This document shows positions 9,557 to 17,959 of a stretch of 64,000 bases of DNA, one piece after another. The notes under the pieces were generated by a model that saw nothing but the letters and a program-made list of their open reading frames with translations, made no database searches and had not been told where the DNA came from. The position numbers and the translations under genes are program-made. Source of the stretch: Streptomyces sp. NBC_00554 (lineage in GTDB: Bacteria; Actinomycetota; Actinomycetes; Streptomycetales; Streptomycetaceae); NCBI RefSeq assembly GCF_041431135.1, contig NZ_CP107799.1, positions 5,642,001 through 5,706,000 of the forward strand, in the 5' to 3' direction. How positions within the stretch are numbered: the first letter of the stretch is position 1; each line of letters opens with the position of its first letter.

Positions 9557-10117
9557 TCAGCCGGCGCGCAGCGGGGCCAACGCCTGACTCCATGCCACGA
9601 CCTGGTCCAGCGTGGTGGTGAGTGAGTTGCGCTGGAAGTCGGTGGGCTTGAACACGCTGAAGTTCTCGAAGTCGGTGAACAGGGACAGGGCGACCTGGGC
9701 GCGCACGTCGGCCATCTGGAGTTCGCCGGCTATCAGGCGCAGGTGCTCCACGGCGCGGGTGCCGCCGGCCGAGCCGTAGCTGACGAACCCGACGGCCTTG
9801 TTGTTCCACTCGGCGTAGAGGAAGTCGATGGCGTTCTTCAGCGCACCGGAGGTGGAGTGGTTGTACTCCGGCGTCACCATGACGTAGCCGTCGAACGAGG
9901 CGATCTTCTTGGCCCAGCTCAGGGTGTGCGGCTGCGTGTACTGGCCCAGCGACGGCGGGTACGCCTCGTCGAGGTGGGGGAGCTTGTAGTCGAGCAGGTC
10001 GACGAGCTCGAACTCCGCGTCGGTGCGCTGTGCGGCGACCTCGTGCACCCACTGGGCGACGGCCGCCCCGTTGCGTCCGGGGCGGGTGCTGCCGAGGATG
10101 ATCCCGATCTTGGTCAT
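9557..10117 (-). CDS. NADPH-dependent FMN reductase
   Basis: Flavodoxin-fold NAD(P)H:FMN reductase, about 186 aa. The FMN-phosphate loop GSTRPGRNG follows the first strand, with the TPEYNHSTSGALKNAIDFL and GSAGGTRAVEHLR segments characteristic of the SsuE/YieF/AzoR group. The ATG at 10117 is chosen (GGGAAGG 9 nt upstream). It is divergent from marR, with the palindromes of the 95-bp shared promoter in between, so it is probably MarR-regulated. It could supply reduced FMN to the luciferase-like monooxygenase encoded just beyond marR. Confidence 0.87.
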   Translation of the reverse strand: MTKIGIILGSTRPGRNGAAVAQWVHEVAAQRTDAEFELVDLLDYKLPHLDEAYPPSLGQYTQPHTLSWAKKIASFDGYVMVTPEYNHSTSGALKNAIDFLYAEWNNKAVGFVSYGSAGGTRAVEHLRLIAGELQMADVRAQVALSLFTDFENFSVFKPTDFQRNSLTTTLDQVVAWSQALAPLRAG

Positions 10118-10154
10118 AGCGCTACGCCTTCCCATTGATCCATCCGTGAATATG

Positions 10155-10194
10155 CTTGTTCCGTCAAGTAATCACATAGCCCTTGATTCGTCAA
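10155..10194. promoter_or_regulatory. Putative MarR operators
   Basis: Two related inverted repeats, CTTG-TTCCGT-CAAG (10155-10168) and TTGA-TTCG-TCAA (10183-10194), lie in the divergent promoter between the FMN reductase and marR. A copy of this layout survives at 7769-7802. Confidence 0.55.
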
Positions 10195-10212
10195 ACAAGT
10201 AAGATGGGGGGC

Positions 10213-10668
10213 ATGCCGACCTCCGAGCAGCCACTGCAACCCATGAGTACGGACGAGGAAGCCCTCGTGCGCGAGCTCAGCCGGGTGATGATCGCCCTTC
10301 CTCGCGTGGTCGACGCCGACATGATGCGAGAGCAGCACATGCAACTCTCCGAGTACACGACACTGATGTTTCTGTCCGAGGCCCCGCACCGGCTGATGCG
10401 CATGAGCGAGCTCGCCGCCACCGGCACCCTCTCGCTGAGCGGGATGACCCGCATCGTCACCCGCTTGGAGAAGCAGGGGCTGGTCGAACGGGTCAGGTGC
10501 GCCGAGGACGCCCGAGGGTGGAACGCCGTCCTCACGGATGCGGGCCTCGCCCGGCTGGAACAGGCATGGCCCGCCCACCTGGCCAGCGTCCGGCGCCACA
10601 TCCTCGACCACGTCGAGGGCGCCGACCTGACCCAACTCATCAGCGCACTGCGGCACTTCGCGACCTGA
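10213..10668 (+). CDS. MarR-family transcriptional regulator
   Basis: Winged-helix regulator of 151 aa. The DNA-binding part runs from LSEYTTLMFLSEAPHRLMRMSELA through LSLSGMTRIVTRLEKQGLVERVRCAEDARGWNAVLTDAG, a canonical MarR recognition helix and wing. Start at ATG 10213, preceded by a G-rich ribosome site and by the operator palindromes. It lies 46 bp upstream of the luciferase-like monooxygenase gene and divergent from the FMN reductase, so it probably controls both, as is typical for MarR regulators of oxidative or catabolic enzymes. Confidence 0.88.
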   Translation: MPTSEQPLQPMSTDEEALVRELSRVMIALPRVVDADMMREQHMQLSEYTTLMFLSEAPHRLMRMSELAATGTLSLSGMTRIVTRLEKQGLVERVRCAEDARGWNAVLTDAGLARLEQAWPAHLASVRRHILDHVEGADLTQLISALRHFAT

Positions 10669-10714
10669 CCCGCCTGGTGATGCGCGCCGGCGCGAGAACC
10701 CGAGGAGCACGACG

Positions 10715-11779
10715 ATGACCGACCACTCGATCGACCGAACCGGTGACGGAGACATCACGCTCGGCCTTGACACGTTCGGTGACGTGACGAACGACGCCGA
10801 CGGCGCACCGCTCACGCACGGCCAGACCATTCGCGGTCTGGTCGAGGAAGGTGTCCTCGCCGACCAGGTCGGCCTGGACCACTTCGCCATCGGCGAGCAC
10901 CACACGGAGTCCATGCCGCTGTCGGCCGCCGACATCGTGCTCGCGGCCGTCGCGGCACGCACATCACGTATCCGCCTGGGCTCGGCGGTCACGGTGATCA
11001 GCTCCGACGACCCCGTCCGGGTCTTCCAGCGCTACGCCACCCTCGACGGCGTCTCCGGCGGTCGCGCCGAGGTGATCCTCGGCAGGGGATCGAGCACCGA
11101 GTCCTTCCCGATCTTCGGCTATGACCTGAACGACTACGAGGAGCTGTTCGAGGAGAAGCTCGGCCTCTTTGCCGAGTTGCTGCGGGAGAAGCCGGTCACC
11201 TGGTCGGGCAAGACCCGCGCGTCGCTCGACGGCCTCGCCATCTACCCGCGCAGCGAGTCGGGAGCGATCCCGACCTGGGTCGGCGTCGGCGGCAGCCCCC
11301 AGTCGGTCGTCCGAACAGCCCGGTACGGGTTCTCGCTAATGCTCGCGATCATCGGGGGCGACACGGGCCGGTTCGCGCCGTTCTCCCAGTTGTTCCAGCA
11401 GGCGTTGGAGAAGTTCGGACAGCCCCGGCGGCCCGTCGGCATTCATGCGCCCGGCCATGTCGCGGCCACGGACGAGCAGGCGCAGGAGGAATTCCTGCCC
11501 GCCTTCGAAGCCGTGATCCGTAGCGTGGCCGCGCAGCGCGGTTTCCGCACTCCCACCCGCGAGAGCCTCCTGCGCGACGTGGGCCCCGGCGGCGCGCTGC
11601 ATGTCGGATCCCCCGAAACCGTGGCCCGCAAGATCGCGGCGACGCTCAAGGAACTCGGCGCTACGCGCTTCGACCTGAAGTACGGCATGAACGGAATGCG
11701 GCACGACGCGCTCATGACCAACATCGAGCTGTACGGCACCCAGGTGGCACCTCTGGTGCACGAGATGATGGGCTCCTGA
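10715..11779 (+). CDS. LLM-class flavin-dependent oxidoreductase
   Basis: Bacterial luciferase-like TIM-barrel monooxygenase of 354 aa. Seen: GLDTFGDVT start strand, GLDHFAIGEHHTES, the IRLGSAVTVISSDDPVRVFQRYATLDGVSGGR segment and GRGSSTESFPIFGYDLNDYEELFEEKL, all family hallmarks, followed by VGVGGSPQS. It probably uses FMNH2 from the reductase encoded across the marR promoter (two-component arrangement). The oxidised substrate is unknown. GAGGAG lies about 9 nt upstream of the ATG. Confidence 0.87.
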   Translation: MTDHSIDRTGDGDITLGLDTFGDVTNDADGAPLTHGQTIRGLVEEGVLADQVGLDHFAIGEHHTESMPLSAADIVLAAVAARTSRIRLGSAVTVISSDDPVRVFQRYATLDGVSGGRAEVILGRGSSTESFPIFGYDLNDYEELFEEKLGLFAELLREKPVTWSGKTRASLDGLAIYPRSESGAIPTWVGVGGSPQSVVRTARYGFSLMLAIIGGDTGRFAPFSQLFQQALEKFGQPRRPVGIHAPGHVAATDEQAQEEFLPAFEAVIRSVAAQRGFRTPTRESLLRDVGPGGALHVGSPETVARKIAATLKELGATRFDLKYGMNGMRHDALMTNIELYGTQVAPLVHEMMGS

Positions 11780-11785
11780 CGCCTC

Positions 11786-11917
11786 GGCGTTCATTGGCCC
11801 TGCGGCGCGGTCTGCCCCGAGTTCCACATAGTCGGCGCGGTCCGCACCCCGCACGCCGCGGATGGACTGGTACACAACCTGTCCGGACGCGTCCTCGCCG
11901 AGCGCACCGTGTCCTGA
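11786..11917 (+). pseudogene. Possible gene fragment
   Basis: A coding-like stretch without a usable start reads through a peptide containing GAVRTPHAADGLVHNLSGR and ends at TGA 11915. It has no partner upstream because the monooxygenase stop is at 11779. I do not recognise the family; it looks like the C-terminal stub of a deleted gene. Confidence 0.2.
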
Positions 11918-11996
11918 CCGGTCGCGGACGTGGTGCCCGCCGGGCGCAGACTGCTCGGCGGGTACCACGTGGTTCGCCGCTTCACTGGCAGAGAGA

Positions 11997-12020
11997 CGCT
12001 CATGAGCAGTCGCTCATGAG
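11997..12020. repeat. Direct repeat CGCTCATGAG x2
   Basis: Two identical 10-bp copies at 11997 and 12011, each containing the palindrome CTCATGAG, lie just beyond the amine oxidase stop codon. Function unknown. Confidence 0.5.
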
Positions 12021-12045
12021 TATCCGAGGCGGTCCGAGGCGCCCG

Positions 12046-13527
12046 TCAGAGCGCCGCCAGGATCTCCTTCGCCACCCGCTCGCCGGAGCGGACGGCGCCG
12101 TCCATGTAGCCGTTCCAGTAGGTGGAGGTCTCGGTGCCGGCCCAGTGGATGCCGCCGGTGGGGCGGCGGAGGGCGGGGCCGTACTGGGTGAGGACGCCGG
12201 GCGGGGCGTAGGCGACCGGGCCGCCGCGGGAGAAGCCCTCGTTGTCCCAGCGCTGGAGCACGAAGGAGGTGGGGGACTTGGCCTTGTCGCCGAAGTAGGT
12301 GACGTAGTCCTTCAGTACGGCCGCCTTGACCTCGTCGGCCGGGACCGAGTCGAACGCGCGCATCTCGTCCGCCTCGATGAAGCCCATCAGGGCGCCGTAG
12401 GAGGCGTCCTGCGGTGAGTTGTCGAAGGTGGAGCGGACGGCGCCGGTGTCGCTGACGACCTGGCCGTTGAGGCCGTCGGCGCGCCAGAACGGGGTGTCGT
12501 ACACGGCGACGGCCTTGCCGACCGAGCCCATCGGCATCCGCTGGCTGAGCTGGTCACGGTCGGCGGGCAGCAGCGGATCGTACGAGATGCGCGAGGCCAG
12601 CGGCGGCGGCAGGGCGACGACGACGCGGCGGGCGCTGACGGTCACTCCGTCCGCCGTCACCGTGTACCGGCCGCCGGAGAGGGTGATGGAGCGGACGGGC
12701 GCGTTCAGGACCACACGGTCCCCGAGGGTGGCGGCGAGCTTCACCGGGACCTGGTGCGAGCCGCCGACGAAGCGGGTCTCCTGGGCGCCGTTCGCGGTCT
12801 CGGTGAGGCGTTCCAGGGTGCCGGGGTTCGAGGCGTTGCCCGCGGAGGCGATGTAGAAGAGGACGTAGAGGAGGGAGAGTTCGCGGGGTTTGGCGGAGAA
12901 GACCGAGGTGCAGGCGACGTCCAGGAGGAACTTGGCCGAGGGGATGATGGCGTTGGCCTTCAGCCAGGTCTCGAAGGTCTGCTGGTCCCACTCGACGGCC
13001 TTCTCGGCGGTCCAGGGTGCGTCGACGGGCACCTTCGTGGCCATGTCGTCGAGCATGGCCTGCAGGGCGGCGGCGTTGGCGAGCCCGGCCAGGTCGACGG
13101 GCGGGACCGAGCCGAGGAGGCCGTCGGTGGCGTACGGGGTGCGCTTGCCGTCCTTGTAGAGCACGTTCTTGCCGGTGTTGTACGTGGCGAAGGTCGCCAC
13201 GCCCAGGTCGTCGGCGAGGGCCTTGATGCGGTCCTGGGTGGGGCCGATGAACTCGCCGCCGCCCTCGGTGACACCGCCGTTCGCCAGTTTCAGGTTGACG
13301 ACCCGGCCGCCGACGCGGTCGCGGGCCTCCAGGACGACGACCGTCTTGCCCGCCGCCACCAGGTCGCGGGCGGCGGTGAGTCCGGCGAGCCCGCCGCCGA
13401 CGACGGCGACGTCGGCTTCGCGGGTGGCGGCGGACGCGGTGCCGGCGGCCGCGCCGGTCAGGGCGACGCCGGTCGCGGCGGCACCACCGAGCAGGGTGCG
13501 CCGGGAGAGCTGTCTTTCACGGGCCAC
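12046..13527 (-). CDS. Tat-exported flavin monoamine oxidase
   Basis: FAD-dependent amine oxidase of about 493 aa that oxidatively deaminates amines to aldehydes. It has a twin-arginine signal (SRRTLLGGAAATGVALTG, cleavage near ASAA), then the dinucleotide motif VAVVGGGLAGLTAARDL and EARDRVGGR. The C-terminal GGIHWAGTETSTYWNGYMDGAVRSGERVA segment is the FAD-binding end of MAO/LAAO-type enzymes. GGAGG directly abuts the ATG at 13533 but is 6 nt from the GTG at 13527, so the GTG is preferred. It acts outside the membrane. It follows a flavin monooxygenase gene on the same strand after 169 bp. Confidence 0.88.
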   Translation of the reverse strand: MARERQLSRRTLLGGAAATGVALTGAAAGTASAATREADVAVVGGGLAGLTAARDLVAAGKTVVVLEARDRVGGRVVNLKLANGGVTEGGGEFIGPTQDRIKALADDLGVATFATYNTGKNVLYKDGKRTPYATDGLLGSVPPVDLAGLANAAALQAMLDDMATKVPVDAPWTAEKAVEWDQQTFETWLKANAIIPSAKFLLDVACTSVFSAKPRELSLLYVLFYIASAGNASNPGTLERLTETANGAQETRFVGGSHQVPVKLAATLGDRVVLNAPVRSITLSGGRYTVTADGVTVSARRVVVALPPPLASRISYDPLLPADRDQLSQRMPMGSVGKAVAVYDTPFWRADGLNGQVVSDTGAVRSTFDNSPQDASYGALMGFIEADEMRAFDSVPADEVKAAVLKDYVTYFGDKAKSPTSFVLQRWDNEGFSRGGPVAYAPPGVLTQYGPALRRPTGGIHWAGTETSTYWNGYMDGAVRSGERVAKEILAAL

Positions 13528-13696
13528 GTTCATCCTCCGTCGAATGCGCGAGGTGGATGGAGCTGGAAAGTGAGCAGGGCTCGCATTCTGGCCCCCGTGG
13601 CTGGATCGGTACAGCACTCTCGCCACATCTGACGCACCAGTAACACCCCTGGTACATCAGGAAGTTGAGAGTCCCTACGTCAGGGAGGTGATCGGG

Positions 13697-14905
13697 TCAG
13701 CGCGCGGCCGAGGACGGTTTCCGGGTCGGGGCATGGCGGGCGACGGCCTTCGCGATCTTCTCCGCGTCGATCGACATTTCGCGGAACATCCCGGAGATGG
13801 GGTTGGTGAAACCGCTGAAATAGAGGCCTGGTGCGTTCCTCGGGGTGCGGGCGCCGTGCACGACCGGGCGGCCGCGCTCGTCGAGTACGCCGAGGTGGCC
13901 GACGAGGCCCTCCAGCGCGCGCTGGTAACCGGTCGCGGCGATCACCACGTCCGGCCCGATCCGGTCCCCGTCGGCGAGGGCGACCTTGCCGTCCTCGAAG
14001 CCGTCCACCGCGGCCACGACCTCGACCCGGCCCTTGCGGACGGCGTCGATGAGGCCGACGTCCTGGACGGGGATGGAGCCCTCGTTGACGCGCGAGTAGA
14101 GGCCGGTGTCGGGGCGGGGCAGCCCCTTCTCGGACAGGTCCGGGACGCTGAGCTTGGCCATCGGTCCCGCGAGGCGGTCGACGAGGCCGACCGGCAGCCG
14201 CCGTACGGCGATGCCCGTGAACTGGGCGGCCCACCCGGCCGTCGAGCGGCGCACGATGTGCGGCGCGGTGCGGACGGAGAGCCGCACGCGGGAGGCGCCG
14301 CCCTCGATCAGGTCCACGGCGATCTCGGCGCCCGTGTTGCCGATGCCGACGACGAGGACGTCGCGGCCGGTGTAGGGGGCGGGGTTGCGGTAGTCGCCCG
14401 CGTGCAGGAGCTCGCCGGTGTAGCTGTCGCGGCCGGGCCAGTCGGGGATGTGGGGCGTGTGGTTGTAGCCGGTGGCGACGACCACCGCGCTGCCCGTCAG
14501 CTCACGCCCGCCGGTGGCGTGCAGCAGCCAGCCGTCGCCGCCCGGGGCGGGTTCGATGCGCGAGACCTCGACGCCCGTCACGATCTCCAGCTGGTGGAAC
14601 TCGGCGTACTTCTCGAGGTAGCGCACCACGTTGTCCCGCGACACCCACCGCCCGAACGCGCGCGGCATCGTCAGCCCCGGCAGCGAGGACAGTCGCCGGG
14701 TGGTGTGCAGGTGCAGCCGGTCGTAGTGGCGCCGCCAGGATGCCCCGACGCGCTCGGACTTCTCCAGCACGACGGCGCGCACGCCCTGCGCGCGCAGCGC
14801 GTACGCCGCGGCGAGTCCGCCGGGGCCGCCGCCGATGACGTACACGGGGCGGTCTTCGTGGGACGGCACCGGGTGGGGCGTCGAGGAAGCAGTGGAGTCG
14901 GCCAT
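13697..14905 (-). CDS. Flavin-containing monooxygenase (FMO/Baeyer-Villiger-like)
   Basis: NADPH/FAD monooxygenase of about 402 aa from the ATG at 14905; the frame is open back to 15016. Seen: FAD motif VYVIGGGPGGLAAAYAL, the FMO-like region RHYDRLHLHTTRRLSSLPG, NADPH motif VLVVGIGNTGAEIAVDL, and the ATGY motif (VVIAATGYQRAL). Family members N- or S-hydroxylate or insert oxygen next to ketones; YczJ/YuiF-like indole-3-pyruvate monooxygenases are close relatives (inference). No good ribosome site is visible before 14905. The operator at 15111 lies 206 bp upstream, so its regulation by TetR is uncertain. Confidence 0.83.
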   Translation of the reverse strand: MADSTASSTPHPVPSHEDRPVYVIGGGPGGLAAAYALRAQGVRAVVLEKSERVGASWRRHYDRLHLHTTRRLSSLPGLTMPRAFGRWVSRDNVVRYLEKYAEFHQLEIVTGVEVSRIEPAPGGDGWLLHATGGRELTGSAVVVATGYNHTPHIPDWPGRDSYTGELLHAGDYRNPAPYTGRDVLVVGIGNTGAEIAVDLIEGGASRVRLSVRTAPHIVRRSTAGWAAQFTGIAVRRLPVGLVDRLAGPMAKLSVPDLSEKGLPRPDTGLYSRVNEGSIPVQDVGLIDAVRKGRVEVVAAVDGFEDGKVALADGDRIGPDVVIAATGYQRALEGLVGHLGVLDERGRPVVHGARTPRNAPGLYFSGFTNPISGMFREMSIDAEKIAKAVARHAPTRKPSSAAR

Positions 14906-15110
14906 GAGCGCGAGCGTAATCACGTGGTCACTTGATAGGTCTCGGTCAAGCCCGGAATCGGTTGCGAACTGATCACGGCTGTAGGAGGAGTGGGTGGGGC
15001 TGGTGGCGTAGGTCACCTGGTTGTGCAGGGGGCGTGGAGGGAGGCGCTCGTGCCGGAGTGCGCGCGTGGGGGCGTACGCCTCTTGCGCGGGCGCTCCCCG
15101 GTGAGTTGAA

Positions 15111-15125
15111 CTGACGTACCGTCAG
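15111..15125. promoter_or_regulatory. TetR-type operator palindrome
   Basis: CTGACGTACCGTCAG, exact half-sites, 24 bp before the small ORF at 15150 that is coupled to the OB-fold gene. Confidence 0.75.
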
Positions 15126-15149
15126 AAATGGAAGGGAGCGTGGGCGTTC

Positions 15150-15284
15150 GTGGACACGATCTGGCTCAGGGGGGCGGAGTGGCCGGCCGTGCTCCGTATC
15201 GGGCCGCCCGATCCCGATCCCGGGCCGCTCGGGACGGCGGGGCGGACATGGCCGGTGGACGAGGCGATCGGGCTGTTCTCGTGA
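15150..15284 (+). CDS. Small 44-aa ORF coupled to the OB-fold gene
   Basis: A GTG-initiated ORF of 44 codons begins VDTIWLRGAEWPAVLRIG and continues with a Pro/Asp-rich turn and WPVDEAIGLFS. GGAAGGGAG precedes the GTG by about 11 nt. The stop codon TGA overlaps the GTG start of the OB-fold gene (GTGA), the arrangement of translationally coupled genes. It lies directly after a regulon operator. I do not recognise the family; it may be a genuine small partner protein or the residue of a longer one. Confidence 0.5.
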   Translation: MDTIWLRGAEWPAVLRIGPPDPDPGPLGTAGRTWPVDEAIGLFS

Positions 15285-15688
15285 GTGACGCGCGCTTCGA
15301 TCTGCCCGAGGTGGACGCCTTCACGCGGCCGTACTGGGACGCGGCGGCGGAGGGCCGGCTGCTGGTGCGGCGCTGCGGAGGATGCGGGCGGGCCCACCAC
15401 TACCCCCGGGAGTTCTGCCCGCACTGCTGGAGCGAGACCGTGGAGTGGGAGCGGGCGAGCGGCCGCGCCACGCTCTACACCTGGTCCGTCGTCCACCGCA
15501 ACGACCTCCCGCCGTTCGGCGAGCGCGTCCCGTACGTCGCCGCCGTCGTCGACCTCGCGGAGGGGCCGCGCATGATGACCGAGGTCGTGGAGTGCGCGGA
15601 GGGGGCGCTGCGGATGGGGATGGGGCTTGAGGTGACGTTCCGGCGGGCGGGGGGCGCGTGCGTGCCGGTGTTCCGGCCCCGTGCGTGA
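15281..15688 (+). CDS. Zn-ribbon/OB-fold (DUF35) acyl-CoA-associated protein
   Basis: DUF35-type protein of 135 aa: an N-terminal helix (FTRPYWDAAAEGRLLVRRC), a rubredoxin-like zinc ribbon CGGCGRAHHYPREFCPHC, and a C-terminal OB fold (GRATLYTWSVVHRN to EVTFRRAGG). In actinobacterial steroid catabolism, DUF35 proteins or domains pair with SCP-x-type thiolases to form aldolases or thiolases (ChsH2-Ltp2). A thiolase of that type without an adjacent partner is encoded at 18571-19770 and is a candidate mate. Start GTG 15281 overlaps the preceding small ORF stop. Confidence 0.87.
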   Translation: MSDARFDLPEVDAFTRPYWDAAAEGRLLVRRCGGCGRAHHYPREFCPHCWSETVEWERASGRATLYTWSVVHRNDLPPFGERVPYVAAVVDLAEGPRMMTEVVECAEGALRMGMGLEVTFRRAGGACVPVFRPRA

Positions 15689-15751
15689 CCGAGTGGTCGA
15701 CGGTTGCGCCCCGAGTGGGAGTCGTACGCGCCGAGGGGCTTCAATGGACTG

Positions 15752-16354
15752 ATGGCCGACGTCCACGAGCATTACGTCATCCAGCCTTTCCCCGAGCAGC
15801 ACGGGCACGGGCTTCGGCTGCGTTCCTGGAACGCGGAGTCCGACGTCGATGCGGCGGCGTGGCTGCGTGGGCTGTCCGACCCGGAGTTCCAGCGGTGGAA
15901 CACGCCGCTGAGGATGATCCGGGACATCGACGGTGCCCGTGAGTCGCTCCGCGCGCGTGCGGAGGCCGCGGTGGACGGGAGCGGGGTGTCCTTCTGCGTC
16001 ACGGACGCGGACACCGGCGAGCTGCTCGGCCACATCGGCGTCAACGAGATCGACCACGTCATGGGCTGCGCCCGCGTCGGCTACTGGGTCCTCCCCGAGG
16101 CCCGCGGCCGCCAGGTGGCCACCCGCTCCCTGCTCCTCGCCACCCGCTTCGCCTTCACCGACCTCGGCCTGCACCGCCTGGAACTGGGCCACGCCCTCGG
16201 CCACGACGCGTCCTGCCACGTCGCCGAGCGCTGCGGATTCCGGTACGAGGGGACGCTGCGGGGCGCGATGTTCGAGGCGGGGCGACATGACGCGTTCCGG
16301 GATGTGCATCTGCACGGGCGGATCGCGGCGGATGCGGAGCCCGTCGTTCCGTAG
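15752..16354 (+). CDS. GNAT family N-acetyltransferase
   Basis: RimJ/RimL-like GNAT of 200 aa. The acetyl-CoA-binding motif A region is VGYWVLPEARGRQVATRSLLLATRFAF, followed by LHRLELGHALGHDASCHVAERCGFRYEGTLR, which is typical of ribosomal-protein-alanine and related acetyltransferases. The ATG at 15752 is preferred over an upstream ATG at 15704. It transfers an acetyl group from acetyl-CoA to an amine on an unknown substrate. It is followed directly by a fragment of a second GNAT. Confidence 0.87.
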   Translation: MADVHEHYVIQPFPEQHGHGLRLRSWNAESDVDAAAWLRGLSDPEFQRWNTPLRMIRDIDGARESLRARAEAAVDGSGVSFCVTDADTGELLGHIGVNEIDHVMGCARVGYWVLPEARGRQVATRSLLLATRFAFTDLGLHRLELGHALGHDASCHVAERCGFRYEGTLRGAMFEAGRHDAFRDVHLHGRIAADAEPVVP

Positions 16355-16541
16355 CGACCGTGGCTACGCCGGTGCCGCAACCGCCGAGGTCAGCCGTGCC
16401 GCGCTCGCCTCCGGTGCCGACGAGGTGCTGCTCTTCACCGACCTTGCCAACCCGACCAGCAACGGCCTGTATCAGCGGATCGGTTACCGGCCGGTGGCGG
16501 ACTTCGCGACGTACGAGTTCACGGCCACAGCAGCTCCGTGA
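16355..16541 (+). pseudogene. C-terminal fragment of a second GNAT acetyltransferase
   Basis: About 60 codons without a start encode RGYAGAATAEVSRAAL, then GADEVLLFTDLANPTSNGLY and QRIGYRPVADFATYEF. This is the typical last third of a GNAT (motif A helix, motif B and the YxRIGY end). The N-terminal two thirds are missing. Its stop region overlaps the 3' end of the convergent oxidase gene by 23 bp. Deletion next to an intact GNAT is the simplest reading. Confidence 0.7.
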
Positions 16542-17187
16542 CCCAAGCCCCATTCACGCGACGGTAGTTGAGGCGTACGTGGCGTCTGTGGGCGTCTCCC
16601 TGGAAGAACTCCGCCTCGTCCGGGCGGAGGTGGTAGAGGGTCCAGGTGGGGACGGGGGTGGTGGGTTCGCGCTCGGCCTGTGACCAGGCCGCGGCCGAGC
16701 GGCGCTCCAACTCCTCCTGCGACGGCAGGACTTCGCTCTGGTGGCCGACGAGGGCGGCGGCCAGCGCGCCGGTGGAGCGGGCGTGCAGGTCCGCCTGGCC
16801 CGCCTCGGGAGGGGCGACGGTGACAGGTCCGCGGAGGCGGATCTGGCGTCCCTGCGCAGGCCAGTAGAAGCCGAGGGCCGCGTACGGGCGGGCCGCCAGC
16901 TGCCGGCCCTTGCGGCTCGTCGCGTGGGACGCGAAGGACCAGCCCTCGGCGTCCGCCCCGTGCAGCATCACCGTACGGACGTCCGGCAGCCCGTCCTCGT
17001 CCGCCGTGGCGAGCGACACGGTGTGCGGCTCGGTCTGGCCCGCCGCCACCGCCTCCGCGAACCATCGCTCGAACAGCGGCAGCGGCTCGTCGGGTGCCGC
17101 GCCCGGATCGAAGGGGGGCAGCTCGGTGTCCCAGACCCGCTGGGACCGGAGCAGGCGGACGAACTCGGAGGACGCGTCGGCACTCAT
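16519..17187 (-). CDS. Pyridoxamine 5'-phosphate oxidase family protein (PdxH-like)
   Basis: FMN-binding split-barrel protein of 222 aa with the PdxH layout: substrate/FMN region PHTVSLATADEDGLPDVRTVMLHG, SRKGRQLAARPYAALGFYWP, and the C-terminal dimerisation segment ending RRVNGAWVTELLWP (PdxH proteins end in R-L-x-P). It would oxidise pyridoxamine or pyridoxine 5'-phosphate to PLP, although a divergent flavin role is possible because the C-terminal Arg/Leu pattern is altered. It is separate from the F420-type relative at 17259. Confidence 0.8.
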   Translation of the reverse strand: MSADASSEFVRLLRSQRVWDTELPPFDPGAAPDEPLPLFERWFAEAVAAGQTEPHTVSLATADEDGLPDVRTVMLHGADAEGWSFASHATSRKGRQLAARPYAALGFYWPAQGRQIRLRGPVTVAPPEAGQADLHARSTGALAAALVGHQSEVLPSQEELERRSAAAWSQAEREPTTPVPTWTLYHLRPDEAEFFQGDAHRRHVRLNYRRVNGAWVTELLWP

Positions 17188-17258
17188 GCCCTGATTGTCA
17201 CGTGCGACCCGTGTGCCCCGCTCACACCCCTACTCACTGAGATGCTCACCGAGAGTTC

Positions 17259-17684
17259 TCAGAGCGAGCCGAGGTCGGAGGAGACCCAGCGCTCGGGGCG
17301 CATGCGGACGACCACCTGTGCGCCGTGCTCCTTCCAGGCGGAGTCGACGTAGGCATCGACCTTGTCGGCCGGGAGGTAGCGGGCCGAGATCTCATGGAGC
17401 TGCTCGCGGGTGGCGGGGGCCGTGCCGACGACCGGCCCCTCGACCGACACGTACCGGATGGTGGGTTCCAGCCGGTCGACCATGAGGGAGAACCGGCCCG
17501 CAGCCTCGATCAGCTCGTTCTTGCGGGAGTCGAGCGCGGTCATGATCCAGACGGTGCCGTCCGGCTCGTACTGGTACCAGATCGGCACGGTCAGCGGGGC
17601 CCTACCCGCCCCCGCGTCGACCGCGAACGCGGCGACGTGCGGCTCGGCGAGAAAGGCTTCGCGCTCCTTGCGGGGCAGGGCCAT
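17259..17684 (-). CDS. PPOX-class F420-dependent oxidoreductase-like protein
   Basis: Split-barrel protein of 141 aa: FLAEPHVAAFAVDAGAGRAPLTVPIWYQYEPDGTVWIMT, then a KNELIEAAGRFSLMVDR helix-strand and a VSVEGPVVG strand. This pattern fits F420- or flavin-binding PNPOx-like proteins of actinobacteria. The ATG at 17684 has GGAGG 8 nt upstream. No operator palindrome is seen. Function unknown beyond likely deazaflavin or flavin redox chemistry. Confidence 0.8.
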   Translation of the reverse strand: MALPRKEREAFLAEPHVAAFAVDAGAGRAPLTVPIWYQYEPDGTVWIMTALDSRKNELIEAAGRFSLMVDRLEPTIRYVSVEGPVVGTAPATREQLHEISARYLPADKVDAYVDSAWKEHGAQVVVRMRPERWVSSDLGSL

Positions 17685-17959
17685 GTCGGGCTCCTCCAGG
17701 CTGCGCACAGTGGATGACGGATGTCCGGGTCAGCGTGCTCTGCACCACTTCGTATTCCGGAATCGATGGGTGCCCGACGGGGTTGGCTTGTAACAGGAAC
17801 TTCTGGGGTGACCCCCGGGCCATGGTGGGGCTAGCTCCACCACTGGTTCGGGAGCCCGCCTCCTCGTGCTGAGGAGCGGGTCACGACATCGTTGAACCCA
17901 GTTGATCCCAGCCGAAACCCAGCTGGTCCCAGAGGTTCATCGCCCGGAAGGAATCCCCC

